A stretch of 64,000 bases of DNA from Pterobdella sp. o SKG-2022. Lineage: Eukaryota > Annelida > Clitellata > Hirudinida > Piscicolidae. Made by a program: the position numbers and the translations under genes. The DNA lies in the NCBI GenBank assembly GCA_964035795.1, contig OZ038326.1, positions 1,832,916 to 1,896,915 of the forward strand, written 5' to 3'. A model generated the notes under the pieces. The model worked only from the letters and a program-made list of their open reading frames with translations, had not been told where the DNA came from and searched no databases. Of this stretch, positions 1 through 12,500 are shown one piece after another (positions within the stretch are counted from its first letter, which is position 1; every line of letters begins with the position of its first letter).

Positions 1-3000
1 AAAAATAAATTGATATAAAATAAAGATTATAGAAAGTTTTAGAGTTAAAAAATCAATTTATTACGAATTTTTTGATAAAAATTATTGAAAAATTAATTTA
101 AAAAATAAACAAAAAACAGTACAGCGTTACAAATAAAAAAAAAATTTTTTAATTAGTCAGACAATTTTGATAGTATAACTACAAAAAATCTTTCTAGGCG
201 ATAAAAAAGTATTTCAAACTCTATTTTGTCTTCGCTGATCGCTTTATGATTGCCTCGTTACTGAGTCTATGTTTCAAAGTTCATGGCTCGTTTATTTTTA
301 TTTTATTTTCGATTTTTTTGTTTTATTTAAATTTTAATAATTATTATTTCAATTTTTTTTATTTGTTGAAAATTTTTGAAAAAACTAGTTTTGTGGAAAC
401 TACTAAAAACAAAAAAAATTGTTTTAGAACAAAAATGTCTATTTTTCACATTAAATTATGGAAATACGTTTCAAAAAATCATAGTTGGTAGTATTCAAAC
501 AAATGTTTAGGTAGCCCCATTTTGACTCCAACTTTGATCATAACATTGACAATAATGGAATAAACGTAACATAAAACCACATAAAACAAAAACATAAGCT
601 TTTACAATATAATGAAGTTTCTGAACAGACTTTTTATTTGAAAAATAAATTCTTAATTTTCTAGTCTTTGCCGCCATTGTAGCCCAAACATACATCATTT
701 TTTATTGAAATGACCAAAAGTTTCTTAGAGAATTTGCTAAAAATAAATAGTATTTATGCTTGAGAAAACAAAAAATAATAAAAAATATTTTTAAAAATAA
801 TAATTTTTTTATTGAAAAATTACCAGTTTGAAATAATTTTTTTACGCAGTTTGTCTGTAAAAAAAGTTTGTTTTTTTTGTTATAATCAAAAAAAATTTGA
901 AAAAACTAAGTTAAAAAGTATCGAAAAACAAAATAAAATATACCAAAAACTCAAAAAACTTTTTGAGAAAAAAAAATCATAAATCATCCTCTTCTTCCTG
1001 TTCAATATTCAAAAATGATATAATTTCCAATTTTGACCATTTATTTGTTTTTATCATAAAAATGCAAAATTTTGAAAAAAACATCCAACTATAGGTAATG
1101 AAAAAAAACAAAAAACTTCAGAAAACAATAAATTACTGGAAAACAGTCAATCATCGCTGATGAATATTTTCCAAATCTTTAGAAAATTTGACTTTTTTTA
1201 ATTTATTATTAATGTCATTGTTATCAATCCCATTCTTTTTGATTGTTTTTTCTATGAAGCTTGATGCTAAGCCTTTGAAACACTGAACATATTACTGGCA
1301 ACTTCACTTTTATTCTCCAGTTATTCTGATGATGAGCTTCATTCAATACCACAACAAACGCTGGTAACTTCCCACTAGTGCTCCATATGTTTTTTCATTG
1401 CACTCATCCTGATAAACAACATAACGGAGCGACTCTAAAGAAGCTTGAAACTCCATGGATGCTGTACGGAAGACCTGGATTATTGTGAATACATAATGTG
1501 GGCTAGTTTATCATTGTCTAAACAAATTTTTCATTTTAATTTGTGCTTTTCAATGCTTTTTTGAAATGAGCGTTTTATATTTTTTATTAAATTAAGACCC
1601 TATCTTTTACACAAGTGAATGACAATATTTTGGGTTTTGGCGCTCTTTCGTGGTTAAGCCGATTTTTGGTACCATTGTTTTTATTTCTGTTTTGATGGTT
1701 TTCAATAATAAAAGTTTCAGTTATCTACTGTTTGAAATTATATTTCACGAACTTGTCAAATTTTTTTGACTGATCTGCTAAGGGCTCTGGATCAAAGTTG
1801 CTTTGGTCTGTAGGAAACAATCAAATACTTTGTCTCAAAAGTTCAACTGCTACTTCACTTATAAATTTCTCAAAAATCAGATTCACTGAAACTCATATTA
1901 AAACAATACCTTTTGAATATAACTCGAAACTATTTTGAGTAGAAAATTTGCTGTCAAGATGATAAACTGGTTTAAATTTATGAAAAGCTAAAAATACTCA
2001 ACTTCTTCAGCTTGATAAACTGGCTTAAAGCCATCAATCAAACAAAGTATATAACTTGAATGAATGCACAACGCATCTTCTTAAATATATCAAGTGTTTA
2101 TTTCTGATTGAAATCTTTGAAAGAAGCATTTTCCAAAGTCAAATAAATCGGTTTGTTTTATGTATTTTCATCTGTGCATCGTTCGGTTTTTTGAAGGTCA
2201 ATTGTGCAATTTCTCACATTTATCTATGTTCAATAGTAAATAAAAATTCATTTTTATTTAAAGTTTGAATTTTATGACTGTTTTTTTACATTTCTCAGTT
2301 ATTTCCTACCACTGTTTCAACAAACTTTTGCAACATAACATTGAAAAATTTTGATATGATAAAATTATATCGAAGTTTCTATTATACATAACATTACGGT
2401 TATATTATATTATTTTTTTTATTAGATATTTTTAAATATTCTATATCTTTAAAAAAATCTTTTTTTTAATCTCTACAAATGTAAATTGAGAAAAATATTT
2501 TTGAGATTTTTGTAAGACTATCGAGGTTTTTGAGATAAGTTTGAGTTGAGATTCAAATCAGAAAATCAAACTCAATCCAAGCAAAAATTATATATTTATA
2601 AAAATGGAAAAAAATACATTTTAAAGATCGTAATGGAGGATTGTCTTGCGGAAAACTTCATAGTCATCAAGCTTGGAAATTTGAAAAAATAACTATAAGT
2701 TAATATAAAATCGTGGAGAACCACAAAAAAATATTTTGAAAAGTGATAAAAATAGTATGGAGCGGTATGAAAAATGCCTAATAAATTGATCAAAAAAAAC
2801 AAATGAAATTCAGATGATGATGGATTGGTGTTTGGAGCTTAAAAAAAAAGAAGATACAGAATAAAACTAAAAATAAAAAAAACTCGCAAAATGAAATAAA
2901 ATAGGTTGAAAAGTATTGGGAAATAAAAAAATAAAACACAAAAGAACTTTGATCTTTTGAATTTTTTTTCATTGGGAGTGTAGGCGAACAAGTAATTGGA

Positions 3001-3501
3001 TCGATTGAGTTTTCTTTATCAAAAATTAGATTCAGATTTCAAATAATTTTTCATGGTTTTTAAAATTCACTTCATGGAAAAGTTATAATGCAAAACGTGT
3101 AACACAAGTGTATGAAAACATTTATAAAAAATGGAAAAAATTCGAAGTTCCAACAATAAATCCACAAAACTACAAGGTAAAACTGCCTCAGTAACCAAAA
3201 TGCCATCGTTTGGTGGCCAAACGCCATGATTAATCGAAATTCAAAAAAGTTTTATTGACTCATTATGAATTTTTGTTTTTATTTGTCAAAAAATTTGAAA
3301 AATACACGATACTTACGATGTCTTCAAAAAAATCCATGAAAAATTAAAAAAGCATTTTATTACGTTAAAATGAGAAAATAAAAATAACTGTTGCTAAAAC
3401 TCAATGAGTAAAAATAACAATAAAAAATATAAATAACAATATTATAAATTATGATATTACTATTACTACGTAAAAAAAACTATAGAAGAATCAAATCTCA
3501 C
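1..3501. other. AT-rich non-coding stretch, probably intron of the Ig-domain gene
   Basis: Very AT-rich, with long A and T runs and no sustained coding signal. By position it lies downstream of the minus-strand Ig exon ending at 3502, so it should contain the next intron and possibly later exons of that gene. Only one coding-like patch stands out (1343-1474, listed separately). I found no exon with the Trp and second Cys expected to complete the Ig domain. Confidence 0.5.
1343..1474 (-). CDS. Weak candidate exon, unassigned
   Basis: On the minus strand an acceptor-like AG at 1476-1475 is followed by a 43-codon open stretch ending in TGA at 1345-1343. It includes the peptide LRYVVYQDECNEKTYGALVG. 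Base composition is less AT-rich than the surroundings. It enters in phase 0, as the Ig exon ending at 3502 requires, but the peptide does not look like the continuation of an Ig domain (no Trp). A donor-like GTGGGA lies inside, after GCACTA. It could equally be a relic of a mobile element. No family recognised. Confidence 0.15.
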   Translation of the reverse strand, partial: VFRTASMEFQASLESLRYVVYQDECNEKTYGALVGSYQRLLWY

Positions 3502-6500
3502 CATTCTACCAGAGAGATCAGGGATGGCACACTGGAGTCTGACGTCATCACCCGGAGAAGCTGTGACGTTGAAGTGAGCTGAGTGGGATGACGTGTTGAC
3601 GTGGTTTTTGTCGTTGTTGGCTGGGATGGTGGGTGTGAGAAAAAAGCGCGGTTTGGCGTTGTGTATGTTTTGTGTATTGTTGGCAGGCACGATGAAGGAG
3701 TTTGAGGAAGCTAGCACGGCGTGGTTGTTGAAAGAGTGAGTATTTACATAATTGGGGAAGATTACTTGGGCGTGTTCAGATTTCGATAACCCAATGTGTG
3801 AGTTATAAGGACTTTTGAAGTGGTTAATTAAGGTTTCTTCGTCTGTCGATGTATGCGAGTCTGCAAAAGAAACTGAAGATATTCTTGAATAATTTTTATT
3901 TTTTCTAGAGTTTTTTTTAGGTTTTTTTGTTTGATTTTTTTGTGACTGTGCATATAAAAATTGTTCATGTTGTTTTCGTTTTTTGAGTTTTTCAAGGATC
4001 AGGTCTCGATGCAGCTGCAAATCTATGGGAGCCTGCGAGTTTATGTTCTTAAAATATTTTTCCATCAGCTTTTTCTCTTTTCTATTATCATTTTCTATGT
4101 TGGGAGATTCTAGAGTTTTAATAGGAATGGCTTGATGGTAAATTGTGTGCTGAAAATTGTTTTTTGGTGGAAATCCCACTGGTTTGAAGTTTCTGTTGAA
4201 GTCTTCTTCGAATTTTTGTGTTGCTCCAGATAAATTGAACCTTTTGTTTTCTTGACCTATAAATCAAAAAATTTTGAAAACTTCGGAATTTATTTTTTTT
4301 CCTGCAAAATTTGTTCAAAAATTAGTTTGAATTGATCATGATTAAGATTCGCAAAACTTATTCATGCTAAAATTAATAGAAATTCCAAAAAACACTCTAG
4401 AATTTAAAAAATAATTTTTTTTAGTTATAGGAAAGATGATAAAAAAAGCCCCATTGCGGGTTCTATTTAAAAAATACTTATATTAAACGCATGCAAGCTT
4501 TTCTGTTACAAGGAGTTCCCAATTTTTTTGAGTTTTGAAAGTGAAAATGAATATACTTCATATGTAAATTCACTTTTAAAAAACGAAAAACTTTGAAAAT
4601 GCAAAAATTTTCTGTACAAATGATAATATATTAAAAATAATAAAAATTCTAGTTAAAAGTGGAATATACAAACAAAAAATAAAAAAGTAAATAAAATCTA
4701 TGGAAGCAAGTTTATATAGAGCGATAATTTTCTCCTAAAATGGCTGTAAAGACTAGGATTAACTTGATTCACTTCTAAAATAAATTTCAAAATATCTAAA
4801 ATCTATAAATACCTCATTCAATTAAAAAATAAGTTGAAATAAAATGAGAAAAATACTTTTATAAAATTAGAAATATTTGAAATCCTTCCAAATTCTTACA
4901 ATCAGATCTAATATCGATTCGAAAACCTCCAGCTTTTATGTTGTGATGAAACTTGATAAAATAAAACGATAATGGAAATTTTGATAGAATTTGTTTTTGA
5001 TAATCTGTTGTATAATTAGTTAAATTTATTGATGAAGAATAACTATTCTTATTTGATTTATTCAATAATATAAAAAAAACTTAATATCATTGAACTATGA
5101 AGTTCAAAATCCTGATAAAATTTGAAGCAAGCATTCATCAAAAATCAAAAAAACTAATTAAATAAAAAATACGTGTTAATTGAACACGGAATTTATACTG
5201 AATAAATTTTCATAAAAACTCATGTGACTATAAGTATGTCACCACAGGTTCTTCTGTTAAACAAAATCTTCAAAAGCAAGGAATTTATTGACAGCAATAA
5301 CCACAACTAATGCAACAATATCAATATCTAAAATAATCCACTTGAATAAAACCTCACAAAGTTACATTCCTTATATAGTAGTAAATTTGGAAATGTTAGA
5401 ACATTTTAATTACCGGGGAGCAATTATAACAAACCTAACAATATAAAACCGAAAGATATTTATAACCAGCCTAGCAATATATACTATACTTTTAACTACA
5501 TAACATAAAGTGGTTCAAAGTACAAAATAGTTAAAACGTGACAGCCTAATGTCCGACAATTATAACCAACTAGATTTCTCTGACAATGTATCATTTGCAA
5601 TGTTTCCAATAGTGGTTGAGAAAGATGAAAAAATCATAATATAAGTTGAAAATTACATGTGATTTGGTTTTTTAATCATTTTTCGAAAAATGAACTTTGA
5701 TTAAATTCGAATTTTTTAAACAAAAAAAAATTTTTTAAATAATTTTTAAAATGCGATTAAAAGAAAGATTTGGTTGAATTAATCTTCCAAGAGTCTTAGT
5801 TTCCTTATGGCGTAATGGGCAAGATACAGTTCAATAGGAAAATATTCTCAAATGTAAGCCACGATAATGTATATCTTCAATATTGGATATCAATACTCAA
5901 ACGATAATAACAACAGTAGTGATTATATGATGTTTTGAAATTTTTGTATAAATATTTGGAACTAATTTTTGTCTTTTTTTTTTTAAAATGAACCTAAAAT
6001 AAAGAAAAAATGTTATACTTAAAAGCAAAACCGAGCAAAATAATCTTGCTATCTGAATTAAAACTTAAAAAATATTAAACTTATTTTGAAAAAAAAAACA
6101 AAAAAACTCAAAAAAATAAAATAAACTAAAAGAAAACAAAATTAAACAAAACTTTTTTAAAAACTAATGCAAAATAACTCCCCGCCCTAACCATCCGTCT
6201 TCGAACAAAGAATCCCACATTTCCCGCGTCGTTTCTCATAATATATTAATATTCTTTGGTCTTGTGGGTATCCAGCTTCATTTTCTTCAATTTATGTGTG
6301 TATGGTGATTCTGATTTAAATATTATACAAAATAAAACAAAACTTCAAAGTAAATGGTTAAATAATAATGCTTCGAATTTGTTGGAAACTTGTGAATGCC
6401 TACTAAAAACAACACAAATGAAATTCTTTTCATAGGGTCAACAAAAGACAATAAAAATAGTAAAGCTTATTATTATTCTTATGAATATACAAAGGCGAAA

Positions 6501-9500
6501 CCTTATTTGAAACGTTCTCTAAGGAAATTGCTAATTCAGACGTGGCAAATGAATACATTTTGATGCAAATCATATAAACAGCCATCCTACTTTGCAAACT
6601 CCATCTTACATTCGTCTCTCCATTTAAAAAAAAATAGACTGGGTTTTTTATACCTACACTTAATCACCTAATAAAAGACACAGTTTTTTTTTCAAATTGG
6701 AAAAATCTATAGACATATAAAATATAGAAGTAAATTATTCCTTAAAAACACGAAGCTTTTCTTAAGTCTTTATACATTATCAAGTGATGAAACAGTTTTT
6801 AAGTCCAAATATTTTGAAATTTTTGTATCTGTTTTATAAAGTTGGATTATGAAAAAGAGAATGCATTGAAGAACATCGAGATAAAATGAATTCACAAACC
6901 CATGATAACAAACGTATTATTTATGGGATCTTTATGTATCTTTATTGAAGATAGACGTTCAATATTTTAGAACTAATGATAAGAAGTTTTATCATATCAA
7001 AAGGATTGTTTTGAAAATAAAATAAAAAACAGTGAGAATTGTGAAAATTTCATTCATAACTACTGAGTTCATCTTAAATCGGCTTACATAGAAAAGTAAT
7101 GTACTTTCTTGTTCTTCAACTCCTTTCAAATATGATCACGCAAACTATTATTTGTAATCTATTTTTGGTTAAAGAATCAAATGTTTCAATATGGTTAACA
7201 AGTCCTATAAAAATTGCAACCTCTCTCTTCATTTATTTTTGAAGTTGGAGTGTGGCAAAGATCTTGTTAATTGTTTCTTGGCCAGTTGGAAATCCGCACT
7301 GTTCCAAGTGCTTAAGTGGGCAGTTAAAAAAAACAAAAGCCAAGATCTTTAATGCTATCAAAAGAACAGATATCTAATGCTTGTCTCTTTTTTGTGTATA
7401 TGCATAATAGGGGGGTTTTCGGATGCTTTTAAGAGATATTTTTTTGCTGTAAAAATGAAAGAACTCGTTATATTTTTAGTAAATGAAATGCCACTTGATT
7501 TAAATGTTTTTGCTGGTATAGCACCAAGACCTAGAGTTTTATCTGTTAAAATTTGCTTGATATCTCTAACGAACTCAGCTTCAATTGAATCGACATCAAT
7601 GTCTTTGTTTATTTCAACCTGGATAAGGCGATGAATCGTTTCTTAATTGAACTTCGATGATCGATTGAGAATGCCATTGGAATATTTAATCTTTTTTGTT
7701 GGAGTCTTCTTTTGTCATTGATCCATCTTGAACCATCAGCATTGAGTGTATGTATGTTTCCAGATGTCTGTGGTGCATAGTAGCACTTCGTGTCGTGTCT
7801 GTCAGCATAACCTCGGTGGCTTTTTGTTTCTACCAAATATGCAAATAATTAAACTGAAATGCATTTAATTCAATTTATGAGGAGCCAATAGAAGGAACTA
7901 GAGTGCAAAATGGAGATTAAACATTAATGTACTGTTTTGAGTGGAGAAGTTTTAATGTTTATTTGAAAATCAGATGAGGACAGAAAGTTTCTTCTTTGAG
8001 AAGGTAGAAAGATTCAATGAGCTGAAAAGCTTGAAAGTTCTTTATGATGCTATTTTGTGGATGGTTTCAGTTTGAGAAATGGTTTATTTGAAAATCATGT
8101 AAGCAGATTAGACCATATTACATTTATTTCAGACTAATACATTATGCTTACTTTATTATATTTCTCTTATTTTATCACTCTTAATTGGCTGCTATACTTC
8201 ACTTGATAACGTGAGTTCCACTCACGAAAAACTTCGTGTTGCTCTTTCAATAAGAGCGTTTGATTTGAATTGATTTAAGTATTTCATTACGACCGCCGAA
8301 GTTCAGGAAACGGCTGTGCATACAAGCATTCTCAAGCCCCAACCAAGTTTCCTAACGTACTATAAGCATTTTTTTCCAGTTTATTCATGAATTATTTTCT
8401 TCATTATTCAGAAAAAGCAGCTAATTTATAATAAAACTGAATTTTTCATAGAATCGTTAATGTTAAAATTCAAAGAAAAATTGTATCTTTTTTAAATAGA
8501 AGTATTGCAATTAAACATTGTTATTTATTTTTTTTTGAATTTTCAAAAATTTAAACATTTGAAGTTTTTTTTTCCAATTCGAAAAGCATAAAAACTCGAA
8601 GAGTAAAGACATTAAACTAACGAAACCTCTTGAAACCGAACTTTTCCTTTAATTACTGTATTATAATTATGGTACTATCAGTTAAATCAAGATTTTTCAT
8701 CACAAGCTTTCAACTTTAAAATATAAAATTAATATATTTCAGCTATTATTCAATTAATTTGAATTTATGAAGCGCTAAGGAAAAATGATAATCATAGTTA
8801 TTGAAAAAATTATCTAAAATTTCAGACATTATTTGGTTTATATGATTTAAAATTATAATAGAGATTCCTTGCAGGGCATTTTGAAGAATTGTTTTTAAAA
8901 TAGTTTTTCAAGCATTAGATTTCAATTTCTTTAAAACTTTTTTCAAAATTTACATTTTTTTTCTCAAAACTAATCCTATTAATGGATTTTAAACTTATGA
9001 AACTATAAATTTTTGCGAAAAACTAAGTTTGATATTTTTTCACATTTTTCATTGAGCTTTAAATTCAAATTCGGTTTTATTGATGTTTTTTCAACCTTTA
9101 AAATCACATTTTCTAACCAAAGTTACTTGTTACAACAGCTCAAAACCACAAATGTGCCTCTTGTCTCAGTTTTACAGAGACATCGTATGTTCTTGTTAAT
9201 TGTTTTAATTTCATACCATGAATCATGAAAAGATTTTATTTACCAAAAATTTTTCTTGACTTAAAGTGTTCAGAAAACTACTCCTACTTTAAAATAACAA
9301 TATAAGGTTCTTACTACAGTTTCACAAAATCAGATTATAAAGACCTTTAACTTTCATCTCTATATGATTATGCAAGCACGCAATGTTTGGCTTTCACTGC
9401 TTAAATTTTTTGTCTTCAATTCAGTCTTGTCTACTTTTTGTGTTCTTCCAACTTTTTTTTCATTTTTTGTCTTTCCATATTCACTTTACAAAATTGATTA

Positions 9501-12500
9501 TCAGACTTATACTTTTCTCCATTTTGTATTTGTTTCTATCCCTTTGATTGCTTGCATCCGGATGGGTAATTTCGAGTGTTGGACTTACAACTATTTCTGG
9601 CTCAACCGGCATATTTATGAAAACATTTCTCGCAAGTTTCTCATATTTTTTAATTTTAGCACCAAGTCGATTCCAAGATTTTATTCCGCACAGCTTTCCT
9701 TACAACGGTCTCATTGCGGAATAATTCCTACTCAGCTTATTTTCAAACTTGCTACAAGAACCTCAAAACAGATTTAGAGAACCGCATTTTTAGTTTCAAT
9801 TAACTTCTTGTTCAGTCATCTTTGCAGTTGAACCAGTTTTCAAACTGTTCTTTATATAAACATAGAATAAGCCATTGACAAGAAGTTCAGACAAAGAAAC
9901 ACTTCGTTCTTCAATACAACTTCGATCTTTGAAACAACTTTATTATATAAAACAACATATGATCTTTCAGGTTTTATTTCATCTGAATTTTATATAAACT
10001 TTTAGAAAGTGAAATGCCGAAAAAACTAAATAAAATTTTTTCACATTTGATTAGAGCCAAATTAGTTCGTTTAAAAATACAACATCAGAAAAAAATTTTT
10101 TAAATACAATTAGTCGAGACAAAAAACACAAAATTTTTTCGAATTTCTGAAACATATAAAAAAGCTAATAAGAAAAAACTAAAAGCATTTTAATGGAGAA
10201 ATATGAATGAAAAAAACATAAGTTAAAATTAAAATGTTAATGAAAGAAATTTTTTAGGGCTTTTCTGATTTTGAGACTTTAATTTGCGCTATATAAATTT
10301 ATTTTGTATCAGAGATATCATCTTTTTGTCAACTTTTCTACATTGTTGTAATAATTTTTATTTATTGTTACTATAACTTTTATCTTTTTTCAAAATTTTT
10401 TTAAATTCCTCCTTTTTTGCTGCTGTTGTCTTTGTTGAATTTGTTTTTAGTATCCTATTTTATCTTTTCAGTTAAGTATTTTGTTTTTCACAGTTTTATT
10501 TTATTTTTATTTATAGCTGGAATAAAACAAAAATTTTATTTCGAAAATCTTTCTTGCAAAGAATCTAATTTAAGATTCGCTTTGAAATTTTTTGAATTTC
10601 TATTTATACAAGAATTCAGAATTTTTCAATTTTCAAAGTTGATTTTTGAGTGAAAAATTAATTTACTTTTCATGGAATTATCTCGGAAAAATTCTATAAT
10701 TCATGTTAAAATGTCTGAAGCTTTTTAAAATTTTCTCAATTCTAAAAAAAATAGTTAATCATACAAATCAAAAAATAAAACCATAAATTCAAATAACCTA
10801 AAAACAAAAATTATAACTAATTAATTTCGAAAAAACTAAAAGTATTGAGTAGAAATTTTGAATAAAACCTTTTTTTCAAGTTAAAATGGAGTGAAATAAA
10901 AAACCTTCAAAACTTGAATGAAAAATCTTTGTCGATAAAAATAATTTAAATTTGAAAAGACAGGTTGTGAATAGCAAAATGTCTGGCTGATTTGTGAGAG
11001 GTATTCACATTTTAACTTCTTACTCTATTCAAGGGGGTTTGTAGCTACAAAAGGAATGAGCTACTATATAAATTGATACCGATTTTTCACAATTATTTCT
11101 GTTTTTTATTATTTTATTGTGTATTTTTTTCATTATTTCACTTTTAGTATTTTTATTTCCATTTTTCTTATGCTGGAAAAGATACATTTTTTAAATTACT
11201 ATTGTTATTAGAAATTATATGAAAAACAATAAGGAATAATTTTTTCAATATTTAATAAACAGTATTTTTGTGAAAGTGAATAACAATCTTAATCCAAACG
11301 AATGCCAACACAAATAAATTAAAAAGTGAGCCATCCCATTTTGCTGGCGTTTTTAAGACCTTTTTCAAAAAAAAAAAACTAATTTCACAAAAAGAACTTT
11401 TATTTGATATTTTTAACGTCGTTTAGTTTTTTTTAACAGTTTTTGACTAAAAAAAGTGGAATTAAAAAATGGAATTTCCCAAAAAATGTTTGTAAATGTT
11501 CAAGGGATCTGTTACATGTAGTCTGTAGCTAGTAATATTTTTCATGAGAGGCTTTTGACTAAATTTGATTTTGAATAAAATCTTCCAGACTGATTTTTCA
11601 TTTTTTTTTATGTACTAAAAAACTAATAAATGTAATTAAATTATGTCAAATGATATTAATCTCAGGATTGCAAACCAGTAAGTAGTCTCAACTTTTTGAA
11701 GAAATTTAATTACCACTTTTTAAAAAATGTTAAAAATTCATAAAAAAGAGCTTTATTACATTAGTTTGTGAAACTTCATGTTTGCTTTTTACAAAATTAC
11801 CTTTTTTCTAACAATATAAAAAGTTGGAGAATAATCGCCATACTTGAAATTTTTAATTTTTGAAATAATTTTTATTGGTAGAAAATAGCGTTTTTATAAT
11901 TATTTATTGGTTTCAGTTATTATTAAGATTTTTATAGCGCACAGTTATCAATTCAAGATTGCTTCAGAGGCGCTCAAGGTTTGTAAGAGATTATGACTGG
12001 GGATGTTTATGGTATGAGTTTTCAAAAGTTTGCGAAAGTTCATGAGAAAAGGTGATGAGCGCAAGTTAGAAAGAAGTGAATTCCACAGACGTGGAGCCTG
12101 GTTAGCAAAAGAGCGACTAGTAAACAAGCCTGAAGAAACAGGTTGATGAAGCTGGAGACCAGAGTGCAAGGAGCTGAGTGGTTGACGTGTGTGTCTGATT
12201 GACAAAAGAGCAAAAAGATAAGCAGGTTGTTCAAGCTTGAGAGTGCATGCAATGAGCCAAAGTAATTTAAACTTGCCTCTTTGGGAGACAGGTAGCCAGT
12301 GCAAACGATCAAGACAGTCGCTGGAAGAGCTGAAATAATCAGCTTGAAGAACTGTCTTGGCCGCGTGGTTTTGGAGGGCTTGAAGTTTGCATAAAAGATA
12401 GTTTGGCTGCCCGCAAAAGAGAAAATTACAGTAGTCCAATCTGGAAAGAACTAGTGAGATAAAGAGGGCATTAGCAGTGGAAAGAGGTAAGAATTTGCGT

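Noticed and set aside
9364..9777. 137-codon plus-strand ORF rich in Phe, Tyr and Leu
   Set aside because: Unusually long for this AT content, but the composition is what a pyrimidine-rich strand gives. It has no domain and no exon partners, and the opposite strand shows broken coding-like bits, so a decayed element is as likely.
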